Below are positions 9,101-15,324 of a stretch of 64,000 bases of DNA, in pieces. This stretch comes from Vulcaniibacterium tengchongense (GTDB taxonomy: Bacteria > Pseudomonadota > Gammaproteobacteria > Xanthomonadales > Xanthomonadaceae). Under the pieces are notes generated by a model. That model ran no database searches. It had not been told where the DNA came from and saw only the letters and a program-made list of their open reading frames with translations. The stretch is from the NCBI RefSeq assembly GCF_003814555.1, contig NZ_RKQN01000002.1:372001-436000 (forward strand), in the 5' to 3' direction. The first letter of the stretch is position 1. Each line of letters opens with the position of its first letter. A program made the translations under genes and the position numbers.

Positions 9101-9283
9101 CTTCGCGCACAGCACCCCGCGGTTGACCGGGTGCTCCGGGTTGCCCTGGATGTAGCGGATCCGCCCGTCCTTCAGCCACACCTTGATGCCGCAGCGGCAG
9201 GCGCACATGTAGCAGGTCGTCGTCGCGACGGCGTCGCCGGGCGAAGGCGAAAGATCGAGGATCGGCTCGGCGGGCGCGCGCAT
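6170..9283 (-). CDS. soeA: Molybdopterin oxidoreductase catalytic subunit (probable sulfite:quinone oxidoreductase SoeA)
   Basis: A 1037-residue DMSO-reductase-family subunit. The N-terminus has a [4Fe-4S] set, Cys24-x2-Cys27-x3-Cys31 and Cys59 (CYMCACRCG, then VLCAKGSAG). Cys149 in HGGFCSVNM is the likely molybdenum ligand. Later family blocks are GSFWEFGEPDWEHTRY and, near the end, MYHAWGSQNAWLRQIAARNW. No Tat signal precedes the first cysteine, which fits the cytoplasmic SoeA branch better than periplasmic thiosulfate or polysulfide reductases. Two in-frame stretches look foreign to the family: one around 6700-6830 (residues with SRPLAGEERGEGG) and one around 8255-8420 (PPRPFAGGGRGEGRE). 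Both are listed separately as repeat insertions. The ATG at 9283 was chosen because the cluster motif follows it closely. It begins the coupled soe operon. Sulfite is the inferred substrate. Confidence 0.8.
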   Translation of the reverse strand: MRAPAEPILDLSPSPGDAVATTTCYMCACRCGIKVWLKDGRIRYIQGNPEHPVNRGVLCAKGSAGIMQHYSPARLRKPLLRVGERGSGEFREIEWDEALEIATSWLKPIRERNPDELAFFTGRDQSQALTGWWAQQFGTVNYAAHGGFCSVNMAAGGLYTLGGSFWEFGEPDWEHTRYLMLWGVAEDHDSNPIKLGLGRLKARGAKIVAVNPVRSGYGAIADEWIGIRPGTDGLFAFALIHELLRADRIDLDYLVRYTDAHWLVIRDPGAADDGLFARDAQGRPLCWDRGARPRPDPAPASGARDGSPHDSHGAPGGPPRPFAGGGRGEGREDQGRGALAPADAIGLSPAVVGEYALPDGRRAVPVFQLLAERYLDPQYAPEAVAERCGVPAETIRRIARELAQAAFDSNLRLPIPWTDAWGRAHAEMVGRPVAMHAMRGISAHSNGFHTCRALHVLQLLLGAVDAPGSFRYQPPYPKPVPPPNRPGRARREDGTLDAPPLGFVHGPEDLLVDAEGRPRRIDHAFSWAYPLSAHGLMHTVIRNAWAGDPYRIDTLLMFMANMSWNSAMNTAETIRWLTDKDEHGEYRIPRIVYADAYASEMVAYADLVLPDTTYLERFDAISLLDRPISDADGAADAIRHPVLDPAAQMEGRDVRGFQSVLIELGARLGLPGLVNEDGSPKYRDYADYIVRHERAPGVGLLAGWRGADGALEAKGPPNPQQLARYVEHGGFWRSEIPEHARYFKMANRGYLDWAQRMGFLGTAAPIALQLYAEPLQRFRLAAQGHGAVQPPPQHRERLATYFDPLPIWYEPLESAQLEAAHRPDRNEGGRSDARSAAAPSRPLAGEERGEGGAPATSARGDAHPFPLSAVTQRPMFMYHAWGSQNAWLRQIAARNWLYLHPDTGARHGIADGDWVEVRSHHGRIVVQARFAANVQPDTVWTWNAIGKRRGAWRLDQDAPEGRRGFLLNHLISDLTPRGDYANADPVTGQAAWFDLRVRIAKAAPADASAPQFAPLPLGEAPPGPLRYGAEFRTGTRR
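6700..6830 (-). repeat. In-frame palindromic-repeat insertion inside soeA (first copy)
   Basis: Within soeA, about 40 residues between two well-conserved blocks (LEAA and AHPFPLSAVTQRP) are rich in Arg, Gly, Ser and Ala and do not look like the enzyme. The DNA core at ~6727-6775 contains the CTCTCCCGCAAGCGGGCGGG palindrome that also occurs, in variant form, between other genes here. The length keeps the reading frame. The limits are approximate, judged from where family similarity stops and restarts. Confidence 0.6.
8255..8420 (-). repeat. In-frame palindromic-repeat insertion inside soeA (second copy)
   Basis: A second low-similarity stretch of ~55 residues lies between PLCWDRG and ADAIGLSPAVVGEYALP of soeA. 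Its core at ~8300-8332 is a GCCTCCCGCAAACGGGCGAGGC palindrome-like sequence, encoding PPRPFAGGGRGEG. This parallels the SRPLAGEERGEGG of the first insertion, so the two belong to one repeat family inserted in the same orientation and frame. The boundaries are approximate. Confidence 0.6.
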
Positions 9284-9329
9284 CCTTGCATTTTGCCCGT
9301 CCCGCCGTCGCGGCGCGAACCGGCGCCGT

Positions 9330-9890
9330 TCAGGGCCGGCAGCGGCGGCGCTCGAAATCGACCTCCCGGGCGAGCGCGGCGGCGTCGCCGCCGGCCAGCG
9401 ACGGCGCGGCGATGCGCGCGCGGTTGGCCGGGCAGGGATCGGCCTCGTGGCCCGGAAGCGCGAACGCGCGGCCGATCGCCTCGGCCAGGCGCTGCGGCGA
9501 CAGCGGTTCGCGCATCCGAAGCGTTCGCGCGGCGGCGCGGGCCGGGCCAACGGATCGGCGGCTTCCGGCCGTGTCTGCCGCTGCGCCCACTGCCGTGCCT
9601 GCCCCCGCCAAACGGCCGCAGGCGCGACAGGCATCGTGGGCGCTGCTGGTGTCGTGGGCGTCGGCGTGGCGAGCGTTGCCACCGGCGGCGCGGACGGCGG
9701 CACCTTCGCAACGCCGGCCGGCGCGAGGACAGCGGCGGCGAAGGTGCAGGCGCCGCGGCAGGAATTCGGTCCGGATCGCCGTGTCCGCCGGCGGCACCCC
9801 GCTGCGCGGCAGGGGCGCAAGCCACCATGCCAGCAACAGGTGCGCGCACGCGGTGATCGCCGCGCCCAAGGCCCGGCCGCGAACCGGCAC
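9330..9890 (-). CDS. Membrane-anchored Pro/Ala-rich protein with a conserved MREPLSP tail (possible compensating frameshifts)
   Basis: A GTG start at 9890 gives 186 residues: a short basic start, one membrane helix (LGAAITACAHLLLAWWLA), a long linker, and a C-terminal domain (LRMREPLSPQRLAEAIGRAF, then DPCPANRARI and a final Cys-Arg-Pro). This layout resembles small energy-transducer-like proteins of Xanthomonadaceae with a conserved MREP block. In this frame the linker is rich in Arg, Cys and His. One of the other minus frames reads as a normal Pro/Ala linker over the same bases (VPPSAPPVATLATPTPTTP). Two indels that cancel out would explain this. A GGAGG site lies 4 bases before an ATG at 9904, but that ATG is out of frame with the helix. 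It sits 46 bases upstream of soeA on the same strand. Function unknown. Confidence 0.5.
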   Translation of the reverse strand: MPVRGRALGAAITACAHLLLAWWLAPLPRSGVPPADTAIRTEFLPRRLHLRRRCPRAGRRCEGAAVRAAGGNARHADAHDTSSAHDACRACGRLAGAGTAVGAAADTAGSRRSVGPARAAARTLRMREPLSPQRLAEAIGRAFALPGHEADPCPANRARIAAPSLAGGDAAALAREVDFERRRCRP

Positions 9891-10325
9891 CCGGTCCCGT
9901 GCATGCGGCCTCCCGTGCGCGGCGGCGCAGTGTGCGCAGGACCCGGTTGGCGGCCGGTCCAGCGCCGCGCGCGCCTCGGCGGCGCGTTGACCGGATCTGC
10001 CGGTTTGCGCGGCGGCCCTTGATGCGGCGACCACGCGGGCGCATGTACCAACGCGGTGGCCTTCGGCCCGCGATCCGTCGCGGGCGATGGCGGCTTCGGC
10101 CGCGGCGTACGCGCCGCGGCCGGTCGCGTCCGCAGGCGGGTCCGGCGGTTCGCGCGCATCCTGGCGACCGCTGGAACGCTCCGTTCGCGCCCCCACGATG
10201 GGCGCATCCGGAGCGCTGCGATTCAATAGGCGCCCCACGGCGCCGCCCCGCCTCGCGCGCGCAACGCCGGTCCGGCGGCGGACTCCCGCCGGCGGACGAT
10301 CACAAGAAAACGGACGAGAAAATCC
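9891..10325. other. Intergenic region with no supported gene
   Basis: About 435 bases separate the anchored Pro/Ala-rich gene from the divergent pagL-like gene. Open frames here are GC-driven, Arg/Pro-rich and without family similarity. The region should hold promoters for both neighbours, but no convincing -35/-10 pair was found. The last 60 bases before pagL are less GC-rich (CACAAGAAAACGGACGAG). Confidence 0.5.
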
Positions 10326-10766
10326 ATGAGAAGCAGCATCGTCGCGGTCGCGATGGCGGCCGCGTGCGCGCTCGCGCCCGCCTGGGCCGGAGTGCGGGTC
10401 GGCGGCGGCATCGCCGAGGAACACGGCGGCGAGGAAGCGCCGGTGGCCACGCTGGCGTGGCTCGGCGAGCAGCGCCACCCGTGGGAAGTGATGGTCGGCC
10501 ACATCGGCCGCCGCGAGGACGCGCGCATCGAGGAATCCTGGTTCTTCGCGCTGAGCAAGCGCCTGACCTGGAACCGCTGGTTCGTCAGCGGCGGCCTGGC
10601 CTGGGCCAACGTCGACAACGACATCCTCTCCGGCCATACCCAGTTCATGACCGCCGGCGGCTACGATTTCGGCCGGGTCGCGCTGTCGCTGCGGCACATG
10701 TCCAACGCCGGCATCGAGGGCCGCAACCGCGGCGAGACGTTCCTGCTGGTCGAAGTGGGCTTCTGA
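10326..10766 (+). CDS. pagL: PagL-like lipid A 3-O-deacylase (acyloxyacyl hydrolase family)
   Basis: A 146-residue outer-membrane enzyme expected to remove the 3-O-linked acyl chain of lipid A. It starts with a clear signal peptide (RSSIVAVAMAAACALAPAWA). The rest is beta-strand-like, ending in an aromatic C-terminus (LLVEVGF) typical of outer-membrane barrels. The catalytic motif is visible as His124-x-Ser126-Asn in LRHMSNAGIEGRN, with Glu137 matching the third catalytic residue of Pseudomonas PagL. Length fits the family. The Shine-Dalgarno is weak (ACGAG). It stands alone between divergent and unrelated neighbours. Family assignment is good; activity on lipid A is inferred from the motif. 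Confidence 0.8.
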   Translation: MRSSIVAVAMAAACALAPAWAGVRVGGGIAEEHGGEEAPVATLAWLGEQRHPWEVMVGHIGRREDARIEESWFFALSKRLTWNRWFVSGGLAWANVDNDILSGHTQFMTAGGYDFGRVALSLRHMSNAGIEGRNRGETFLLVEVGF

Positions 10767-10855
10767 CCGGCGCGGGGCGATGGCGCGGAGGCCGACGCCG
10801 ATGCCATGCTTAGGCCGCGACCCGCCGCAAAACCCACGCCCGGACCCCCGCCGCC

Positions 10856-11824
10856 ATGGAACGCATCGAACGCATCCACGCCCTGCACCGCATCCTCAGC
10901 GCCGCGCGCTACCCGGTCACCGTGCAGCGCCTGCAGGAGGACCTGGAATGCTCGCGCGCCACGGTCTACCGCGACCTGGCCTACCTGCGCGACTACCTGA
11001 TGGCGCCGGTGGTCGGCAACGGCGAGGCCGGCTTCCGCTACGACCCGAGCGAGGGCGAGCGCTTCGAGCTGCCCGGCCTGTGGCTGAGCTCGGAGGAGCT
11101 GTACGCCCTGCTCGCCGCGCAGCAGCTGCTGGTGCGCAGCGGCGGCGGGGTGCTGTCGAACGCGCTGGCGCCGCTGCAGCACCGGATCGAGAAGCTGCTG
11201 GACGAGCACGCCGGCGGCCGCCGGGTGCCGGTGGAGCGCGTGCGCGTGATCCCGCACCGCACGCGGCGCCTGGACGAGCCCGCGTTCCGCACCGTCGCCA
11301 CCGCCGTGCTCGACCGCAAGCGCCTGGCGTTCGAGTACCGCGCCCGCTCCACCGACGAGAAGACCCGGCGCACGGTCTCGCCGCAGCGCCTGACCCATTA
11401 CCGCGAGAACTGGTACCTCGACGCCTGGGACCACGACCGCGAGGCGTTGCGCAGCTTCGCGGTGGACCGGATCGGCGCCGCGCGGCGCCTGGACGAGCCG
11501 GCCCAGGACGTGCCCGACGAGGAACTGGACCGGCAGCTCGCCTCCAGCTACGGCATCTTCTCCGGCGAGCCCAAGGGCTGGGCGACGATCGTGTTCAGCG
11601 CCAAGGCCGCGCGCTGGGTCGCCGACGAGCACTGGCATTCGCAGCAGCAGGGCCGCTTCCTCGCCGACGGCCGCTACGAGCTCAAGGTGCCCTACAGCGC
11701 CGGCCGCGAGCTGCTGATGGACGTGATGCACTACGGCGCGGACGCCGAGATCGTCGAACCGGCCTCGCTGCGCGAGCAGGCGCGTGCGCTGCTGCAGCTG
11801 GCGCTGAGCAACTACGACCGCTGA
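10856..11824 (+). CDS. HTH plus WYL-domain transcriptional regulator (YafY type)
   Basis: A 322-residue cytosolic regulator. Residues 1-60 form a winged helix-turn-helix (RIERIHALHRILSAARYPVT, then a CSRATVYRDLAYLRDYL recognition helix). Residues ~140-205 form a WYL domain: a YRARST strand, then RTVSPQRLTHYRENWYLDAW and the FAVDRIGAARRL end. A C-terminal WCX-like domain follows (KAARWVADEHWHS, then LLMDVMHYGADAEIVEPASL). WYL domains bind nucleic-acid or small ligands, and several control CRISPR or anti-phage systems. This gene lies 128 bases before the second degenerate CRISPR array, which may be coincidence. It appears monocistronic, 89 bases after pagL. Confidence 0.85.
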   Translation: MERIERIHALHRILSAARYPVTVQRLQEDLECSRATVYRDLAYLRDYLMAPVVGNGEAGFRYDPSEGERFELPGLWLSSEELYALLAAQQLLVRSGGGVLSNALAPLQHRIEKLLDEHAGGRRVPVERVRVIPHRTRRLDEPAFRTVATAVLDRKRLAFEYRARSTDEKTRRTVSPQRLTHYRENWYLDAWDHDREALRSFAVDRIGAARRLDEPAQDVPDEELDRQLASSYGIFSGEPKGWATIVFSAKAARWVADEHWHSQQQGRFLADGRYELKVPYSAGRELLMDVMHYGADAEIVEPASLREQARALLQLALSNYDR

Positions 11825-11952
11825 TTTCCGCCCCGAGAGCGCCGCGGAACGAAGCCCCGGGCCGGCGTGGCGCCCGTCCTTCGACCGATCGACGCCCCGG
11901 GGCAAGCCGCGGCCGATCCGCCCGGTGGAGAGCTGCACCCGGCGCCGTCCAT

Positions 11953-12289
11953 GAGGCCCCGGCGCGGGCGCGGCGATTGAAGCGGGTCGGCCTCGTTCCG
12001 CGGCACGGCCGGCGAGGTCGCGCCCTTGGGGGGGTGCGGACTAAAACCTGGTCAGCCGTGTACTGGCCGATGCGCCTGGCGGGCGCGGGTGAAACGATGC
12101 AGCCGATTGCGCTGGTCGCGTATCCGGTCCGTCGCGCCTGGCGGGCGCGCGGATTGAAACGCGTCATCCGTGTCCGCTTGCCGGCACCTGCAGGCGTCGC
12201 GCCCTCGCGGGTGCGCGGATCGGGACAACGACGGTGGGCGGCCTACCCGGAAGGCCGGCGTCGCGCCCCCGCGGGCGCGGTGCCTGGAC
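11953..12289 (+). CRISPR. Second degenerate CRISPR array, same 31-nt repeat family, six remnants
   Basis: Repeat remnants lie at 11953-11983, 12017-12047, 12069-12095, 12131-12160, 12196-12226 and 12260-12289. Gaps are 33, 21, 35, 35 and 33 bases of unrelated sequence, again a ~64-base period. The 12131 copy is best kept (GTCGCGCCTGGCGGGCGCGC, then GGATTGAAAC). Others retain the stem but have lost the GAAAC end, for example CGGGAC at 12226. The family and orientation are the same as the array 8 kb to the left. No cas gene adjoins it. The array fills most of the gene-free stretch 11825-12421; outside the array that stretch shows no gene or clear promoter. Confidence 0.75.
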
Positions 12290-12421
12290 GCGGGCGCCGC
12301 ATGGCGCCGCTCGCAGGCGGCTGCCGGATCCCGCCCGGGGCGTTCTCGCGCGCTTGCGCGCGTCGCATCCCCTGAGATGTCGTCCGGGCACGTTGGGCGC
12401 CCGCCCAAGGGGAGCCCGAGC

Positions 12422-12745
12422 ATGACCGATCCGATCCGCGATTCCGACGAACCGATCTCCGCCGCCGACCTGCTCGAAGCGGTGCTGCGCCACGCCAGCG
12501 CGGTCGGCGCGGTGCTGGTGCTGCTGTGGCCGGCCGCGCGCGGCGCCAGCGAGACGTTCGGCTGGCTGCCGCTGTGGCTGCTGGCGATGCCGCTGAGCGC
12601 GTGCTGGGCGCTGCGCCGGTTCCGCGCGCCGCCGGTGCGCGAGGCGGCGCCGCTGCGGCGCGAACGCCGGCGCCGGGGCCGCGCCCAGGCGGTGCGCCGC
12701 GGTGCGGCGCCGCCGCTGCGGCGGCAGCGCCAGGCGGCCGCCTGA
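12422..12745 (+). CDS. Small two-helix membrane protein of unknown function
   Basis: A 107-residue protein with an acidic start (TDPIRDSDEPISAADLLEAV), two hydrophobic segments (SAVGAVLVLLWPAARG and GWLPLWLLAMPLSACWALRR), and a very basic C-terminal tail of Arg and Ala (RRERRRRGRAQAVRR). The charge pattern suggests both ends are cytoplasmic. The ATG at 12422 has a good Shine-Dalgarno (GGGGAG, 7 bases upstream). No family is recognised. It follows the decayed CRISPR array and precedes the S9 peptidase by 142 bases, a gap in which nothing was seen. Confidence 0.65.
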   Translation: MTDPIRDSDEPISAADLLEAVLRHASAVGAVLVLLWPAARGASETFGWLPLWLLAMPLSACWALRRFRAPPVREAAPLRRERRRRGRAQAVRRGAAPPLRRQRQAAA

Positions 12746-12887
12746 GCCGGGCGCGTTTGCGCGATCGGGCCGGAGCCGTTGCCGGCTCGCGGCGCCGGCG
12801 AGGCGCCGCCGCGTCGCCCGACCTCCGGCACGGCGCCCGCGCGGCCGGGCTGTGCTAGGTTCGCGGTTTTCCCGTTCAGGAGCGCCT

Positions 12888-15002
12888 ATGCCCACGCTGC
12901 CGCAGGCCTGCCGTGCCCTGCTGATCACCGCCGGTCTCGCCGCCGCGACCGCGGCCGGCGCCGCCCACGCGAAGGAGGCCCCGCCCGTGTCCGACGATCC
13001 CTACGCCTGGCTCGAAGACGTCACCGGCGAACGCGCGCTCGGCTGGGTGCGCGAGCGCAACGCCCGCACCGAGGCCGAGCTCGCGGCCACGCCCGAGTTC
13101 AAGCAGCTGGAGGCGGACATCCGCGGGATCCTCGACTCCGACGCCAAGATCCCCGCGGTCGAGAAGATCGGCGAGTACTACTACAACTTCTGGAAGGACC
13201 GGCAGCACGGGCGCGGCCTGTGGCGCCGCACCACGCTGGAGGAGTACCGCAAGCCGCAGCCGCGCTGGGAGACGGTGCTCGACCTCGACGCGCTCAACCG
13301 GGCCGAGGGCGAGAACTGGGTCTGGCACGGCGCGCAGTGCTTGAAGCCCGACTACACCCGCTGCCTGGTCGCGCTTTCGCGCGGCGGCGCCGACGCCGAC
13401 GTGACCCGCGAGTTCGACCTGGCCACCAAGACCTGGGTGAAGGACGGCTTCTACCGCCCCGAGGCCAAGGGCGGCCTGCAGTGGATCGACCGCGACACGG
13501 TCTACGTCTACACCGACTTCGGCGCGGGCTCGATGACCAGTTCCGGCTACCCGCGCGTGGTCAAGGAATGGAAGCGCGGCACCCCGCTGGAGCGCGCCAA
13601 GCCGGTGTACGAAGGCCGGCCCGAGGACATGTACATCGCCGCGTTCCGCGACGACACGCCGGGTTTCGAGCGCGACTTCGTCAGCCGCACGCTGGCCTTC
13701 TACAACGACGAACTGTACCTGCGCCGCGGCGACGCGCTGGTCAAGATCGACGCGCCGAACTCGGCCAACAAGTCGGTGCACCGCGAGTGGCTGCTGCTCG
13801 AGCTGCGCGAACCCTACGCCGCCGGCGGCCGCACCTACCCCGCCGGCAGCCTGATCGCGGCGAAGTTCGACGACTTCCTCGCCGGCAAGCGCGAGTTCGC
13901 CGTGCTGTTCGAGCCCACCGAGCGCACCTCGCTGGCCGGCTACGTCTGGACCCGGCACCACCTGGTGCTGAACGTGCTCGAGGACGTCAAGAACCGGCTG
14001 AGCGTGCTCACCCCCGGCGCGGGCGAATGGAAGCGCGGCGAATTCGTCGGCGCGCCCGAGTTCGGCACCCTCGGCGTGGCCGCGGTCGATCCGGACGAGA
14101 GCGATGCGGTCTGGCTGACCGCGACCGACTACCTGACGCCGAGCACGCTGTCGCTGGCGCAGATCGGGCAGAAGCCGGAGACGCTCAAGACCATGCCGGC
14201 GTTCTTCGACGCCTCCCGGCACGCGATCGAGCAGCACTTCGCCACCTCCAAGGACGGCACCCGGGTGCCGTACTTCCTGGTGCGGCCGAAGGACCTGAAG
14301 CTGGACGGCACCGCGCCGACCCTGCTGTACGGCTACGGCGGCTTCGAGATCTCGCTCACGCCCGCCTATTCCGGCAGCGTCGGCAAGGGCTGGCTGGAGA
14401 AGGGCGGCGTGTACGCGGTGGCCAACATCCGCGGCGGCGGCGAGTACGGGCCGCGCTGGCACCAGGCCGCGCTGAAGGCCAACCGGCACAAGGCCTACGA
14501 GGATTTCGCCGCGGTCGCGCAGGACCTGGTCGCGCGCAGGATCACCTCGCCCCGGCACCTGGGCATCCAGGGCGGCAGCAACGGCGGGCTGCTGATGGGC
14601 AACATGCTGACCCGGTATCCGGAGCTGTTCGGCGCGGTCGTCGTGCAGGTGCCGCTGCTGGACATGAAGCGCTACAGCCACCTGCTGGCCGGCGCCTCGT
14701 GGATGGCCGAGTACGGCGACCCGGACAGCGCCGACTGGGACTTCATCCGCACCTTCTCGCCCTACCACCTGTTCGATGCCGGCCGCGAGTACCCGCCGAC
14801 GATCTTCATGACCTCCACGCGCGACGACCGCGTGCATCCGGGCCACGCGCGCAAGATGGCGGCGAAGATGCTCGAGGCCGGCAAGGACGTGCGCTACTAC
14901 GAGAACATCGAGGGCGGCCACGGCGGCTCGGCCAACAACGCGCAGGCGGCGCACATGAGCGCGCTGGCGTTCACCTTCCTGTGGAAGGAATTGAGCCGGT
15001 GA
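12888..15002 (+). CDS. Secreted S9-family prolyl oligopeptidase
   Basis: A 704-residue serine peptidase that should cleave short peptides, probably after proline, in the periplasm. A signal peptide (ALLITAGLAAATAAGAAHA) is followed by the S9 N-terminal block DDPYAWLEDVTGERALGWV. The propeller region fills roughly residues 80-430. The C-terminal alpha/beta hydrolase has Ser564 (GGSNGGLLMGN), Asp646 (TRDDRVHPGH) and His678 (EGGHGGS). The start has AGGAG 7 bases upstream. It lies ahead of a second, paralogous S9 enzyme (oligopeptidase B) in the same direction, 322 bases away. The catalytic set is complete. The exact bond preference cannot be read from sequence. Confidence 0.92.
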   Translation: MPTLPQACRALLITAGLAAATAAGAAHAKEAPPVSDDPYAWLEDVTGERALGWVRERNARTEAELAATPEFKQLEADIRGILDSDAKIPAVEKIGEYYYNFWKDRQHGRGLWRRTTLEEYRKPQPRWETVLDLDALNRAEGENWVWHGAQCLKPDYTRCLVALSRGGADADVTREFDLATKTWVKDGFYRPEAKGGLQWIDRDTVYVYTDFGAGSMTSSGYPRVVKEWKRGTPLERAKPVYEGRPEDMYIAAFRDDTPGFERDFVSRTLAFYNDELYLRRGDALVKIDAPNSANKSVHREWLLLELREPYAAGGRTYPAGSLIAAKFDDFLAGKREFAVLFEPTERTSLAGYVWTRHHLVLNVLEDVKNRLSVLTPGAGEWKRGEFVGAPEFGTLGVAAVDPDESDAVWLTATDYLTPSTLSLAQIGQKPETLKTMPAFFDASRHAIEQHFATSKDGTRVPYFLVRPKDLKLDGTAPTLLYGYGGFEISLTPAYSGSVGKGWLEKGGVYAVANIRGGGEYGPRWHQAALKANRHKAYEDFAAVAQDLVARRITSPRHLGIQGGSNGGLLMGNMLTRYPELFGAVVVQVPLLDMKRYSHLLAGASWMAEYGDPDSADWDFIRTFSPYHLFDAGREYPPTIFMTSTRDDRVHPGHARKMAAKMLEAGKDVRYYENIEGGHGGSANNAQAAHMSALAFTFLWKELSR

Positions 15003-15106
15003 CCCGCGCGTCCCGCGCGAGCCGGCGTGCATTTTGCGGCTGCGCGTCGCCGCGCGTTCCGGAAGGCCGAGTGTTGGCGGCTGGAGCGCTGCCGGCCCGG
15101 GCCTGG

Positions 15107-15277
15107 CCGACCGGGGGTATTGCGCTTCCCCCGGTCGGGGCATCCTGCCCCGACCCGGGCGCGCGCCGTCCGTGGCGCGCCTGCCGCAAGCCCCCCGGCC
15201 GTCCGGACCCTCGGGTACGCGGCCGGCGCGTGAAGAGGCAAACGCCGGCCCGATGGCTCCCGGCCTGCGCCGGGAGC
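15107..15277. repeat. Cluster of strong inverted repeats upstream of ptrB
   Basis: Three hairpins lie in the 322-base gap between the two S9 peptidase genes. The first pairs 15107-15117 (CCGACCGGGGG) with 15128-15138. The second pairs 15133-15142 (GGTCGGGGCA) with 15146-15155, with a 3-base loop. The third pairs 15256-15264 (GCTCCCGGC) with 15269-15277. The first two share 15133-15138, so they cannot form together. There is no T-run after any of them. They may be REP-like elements, a factor-independent 3' structure for the upstream gene, or alternative leader structures for ptrB. No gene is seen in the gap. Confidence 0.6.
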
Positions 15278-15324
15278 GAAAAGCGCTTCTCCCCGTTGCA
15301 TCGCCCGCGACCGGACCCATCTGT

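Noticed and set aside
10087-10329. An 80-codon frame upstream of pagL
   Set aside because: It overlaps the pagL start, is Arg/Ala/Pro-rich and has no ribosome site or known family.
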